Assembly: GCA_937907705.1 (NCBI GenBank)
Contig: CALCVP010000034.1
Location: 1 to 5,397, forward strand
Direction of reading: 5' to 3'
Origin: an uncultured Prevotella sp.
GTDB taxonomy: Bacteria > Bacteroidota > Bacteroidia > Bacteroidales > Bacteroidaceae
DNA: 5,397 bases
Shown here piece by piece: positions 5,346-5,397 of this stretch. The stretch's first letter is position 1, and each line of letters opens with the position of its first letter. Position numbers and translations under genes: made by a program. The notes beneath the pieces were generated by a model that was given only the letters and a program-made list of their open reading frames with translations, did not search any database and was not told the DNA's origin.

Positions 5346-5397
5346 TAGGGTGTCCAGTTAGATGTTCCGAAAAACAAATGCTGAAATCACCCGTTAA
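5346..5397. mobile_element. End of a probable insertion sequence, right edge (partial)
   Basis: Bases 5346-5368 are the inverted counterpart of bases 32-54 (20 of 23 identical; the 14-base tip is perfect). The inferred tip is at 5346 and the element body continues beyond the window. An ATG at 5378-5380 opens a frame that runs off the window end after six more codons (MLKSPV...), 32 bases inside the tip, a normal distance for a transposase start. This would put the element in + orientation with its 5' end here, while the left edge would show a 3' end of a similar element. The IS family is not recognised. Confidence 0.6.

Noticed and set aside
41..5359. Reading the inverted ends as the outer ends of one 5.3-kb transposon with the genes as its interior.
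   Set aside because: The repeat identity is perfect on the inner side and decays outward, there is no transposase or recombinase inside, and the interior contains ispE, a core gene.

Overview
The window looks like a piece of a Bacteroidota chromosome, most likely Prevotellaceae. The evidence is an AT-rich sequence, start codons preceded by A/T-rich stretches without Shine-Dalgarno motifs, Bacteroidota-type -7 promoter boxes (TAnnTTTG), and protein families with the typical Bacteroidota flavour. The genus assignment is inference from protein style; no marker gene is present.

Layout. At 1-54 there is the end of a probable insertion sequence whose body lies outside the window. A 287-base non-coding stretch follows, with a candidate promoter. 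On the + strand come a secreted GHL10 (DUF187-type) glycoside hydrolase-like protein (342-2009), the isoprenoid kinase IspE (2103-2942), a 210-base spacer rich in potential RNA structure (2943-3152), and an Idi-like Nudix hydrolase (3153-3647). A perfect 11-bp hairpin (3631-3656) overlaps the Nudix stop codon and sits between it and a convergent minus-strand block. That block is a family 2 glycosyltransferase (3666-4622) preceded by a small two-helix membrane protein (4698-5087), the latter with a near-consensus Bacteroidota promoter at 5115-5145. The last 52 bases are a second insertion-sequence end, the inverted counterpart of the one at the left edge.

How the genes fit together. IspE is the only clear housekeeping enzyme (MEP isoprenoid pathway). 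The Nudix protein looks like the type 1 IPP isomerase fold but has lost the catalytic cysteine and kept a canonical Nudix box, so it is more likely a diphosphate hydrolase; its closeness to ispE is suggestive only. The GHL10 protein probably acts on glycan at or beyond the outer membrane, and its C-terminus resembles a type IX secretion sorting domain. The glycosyltransferase is probably cytosolic and makes a surface glycan, but no polysaccharide cluster surrounds it here.

I see no defence system, CRISPR array, tRNA, rRNA or recognisable riboswitch. The most noteworthy points are the matching IS ends at both window edges, the structured spacer after ispE, the terminator overlapping the Nudix stop codon, the altered DxD motif in the glycosyltransferase, and the T9SS-like tail on the GHL10 protein. 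None of these amounts to a clear new system.
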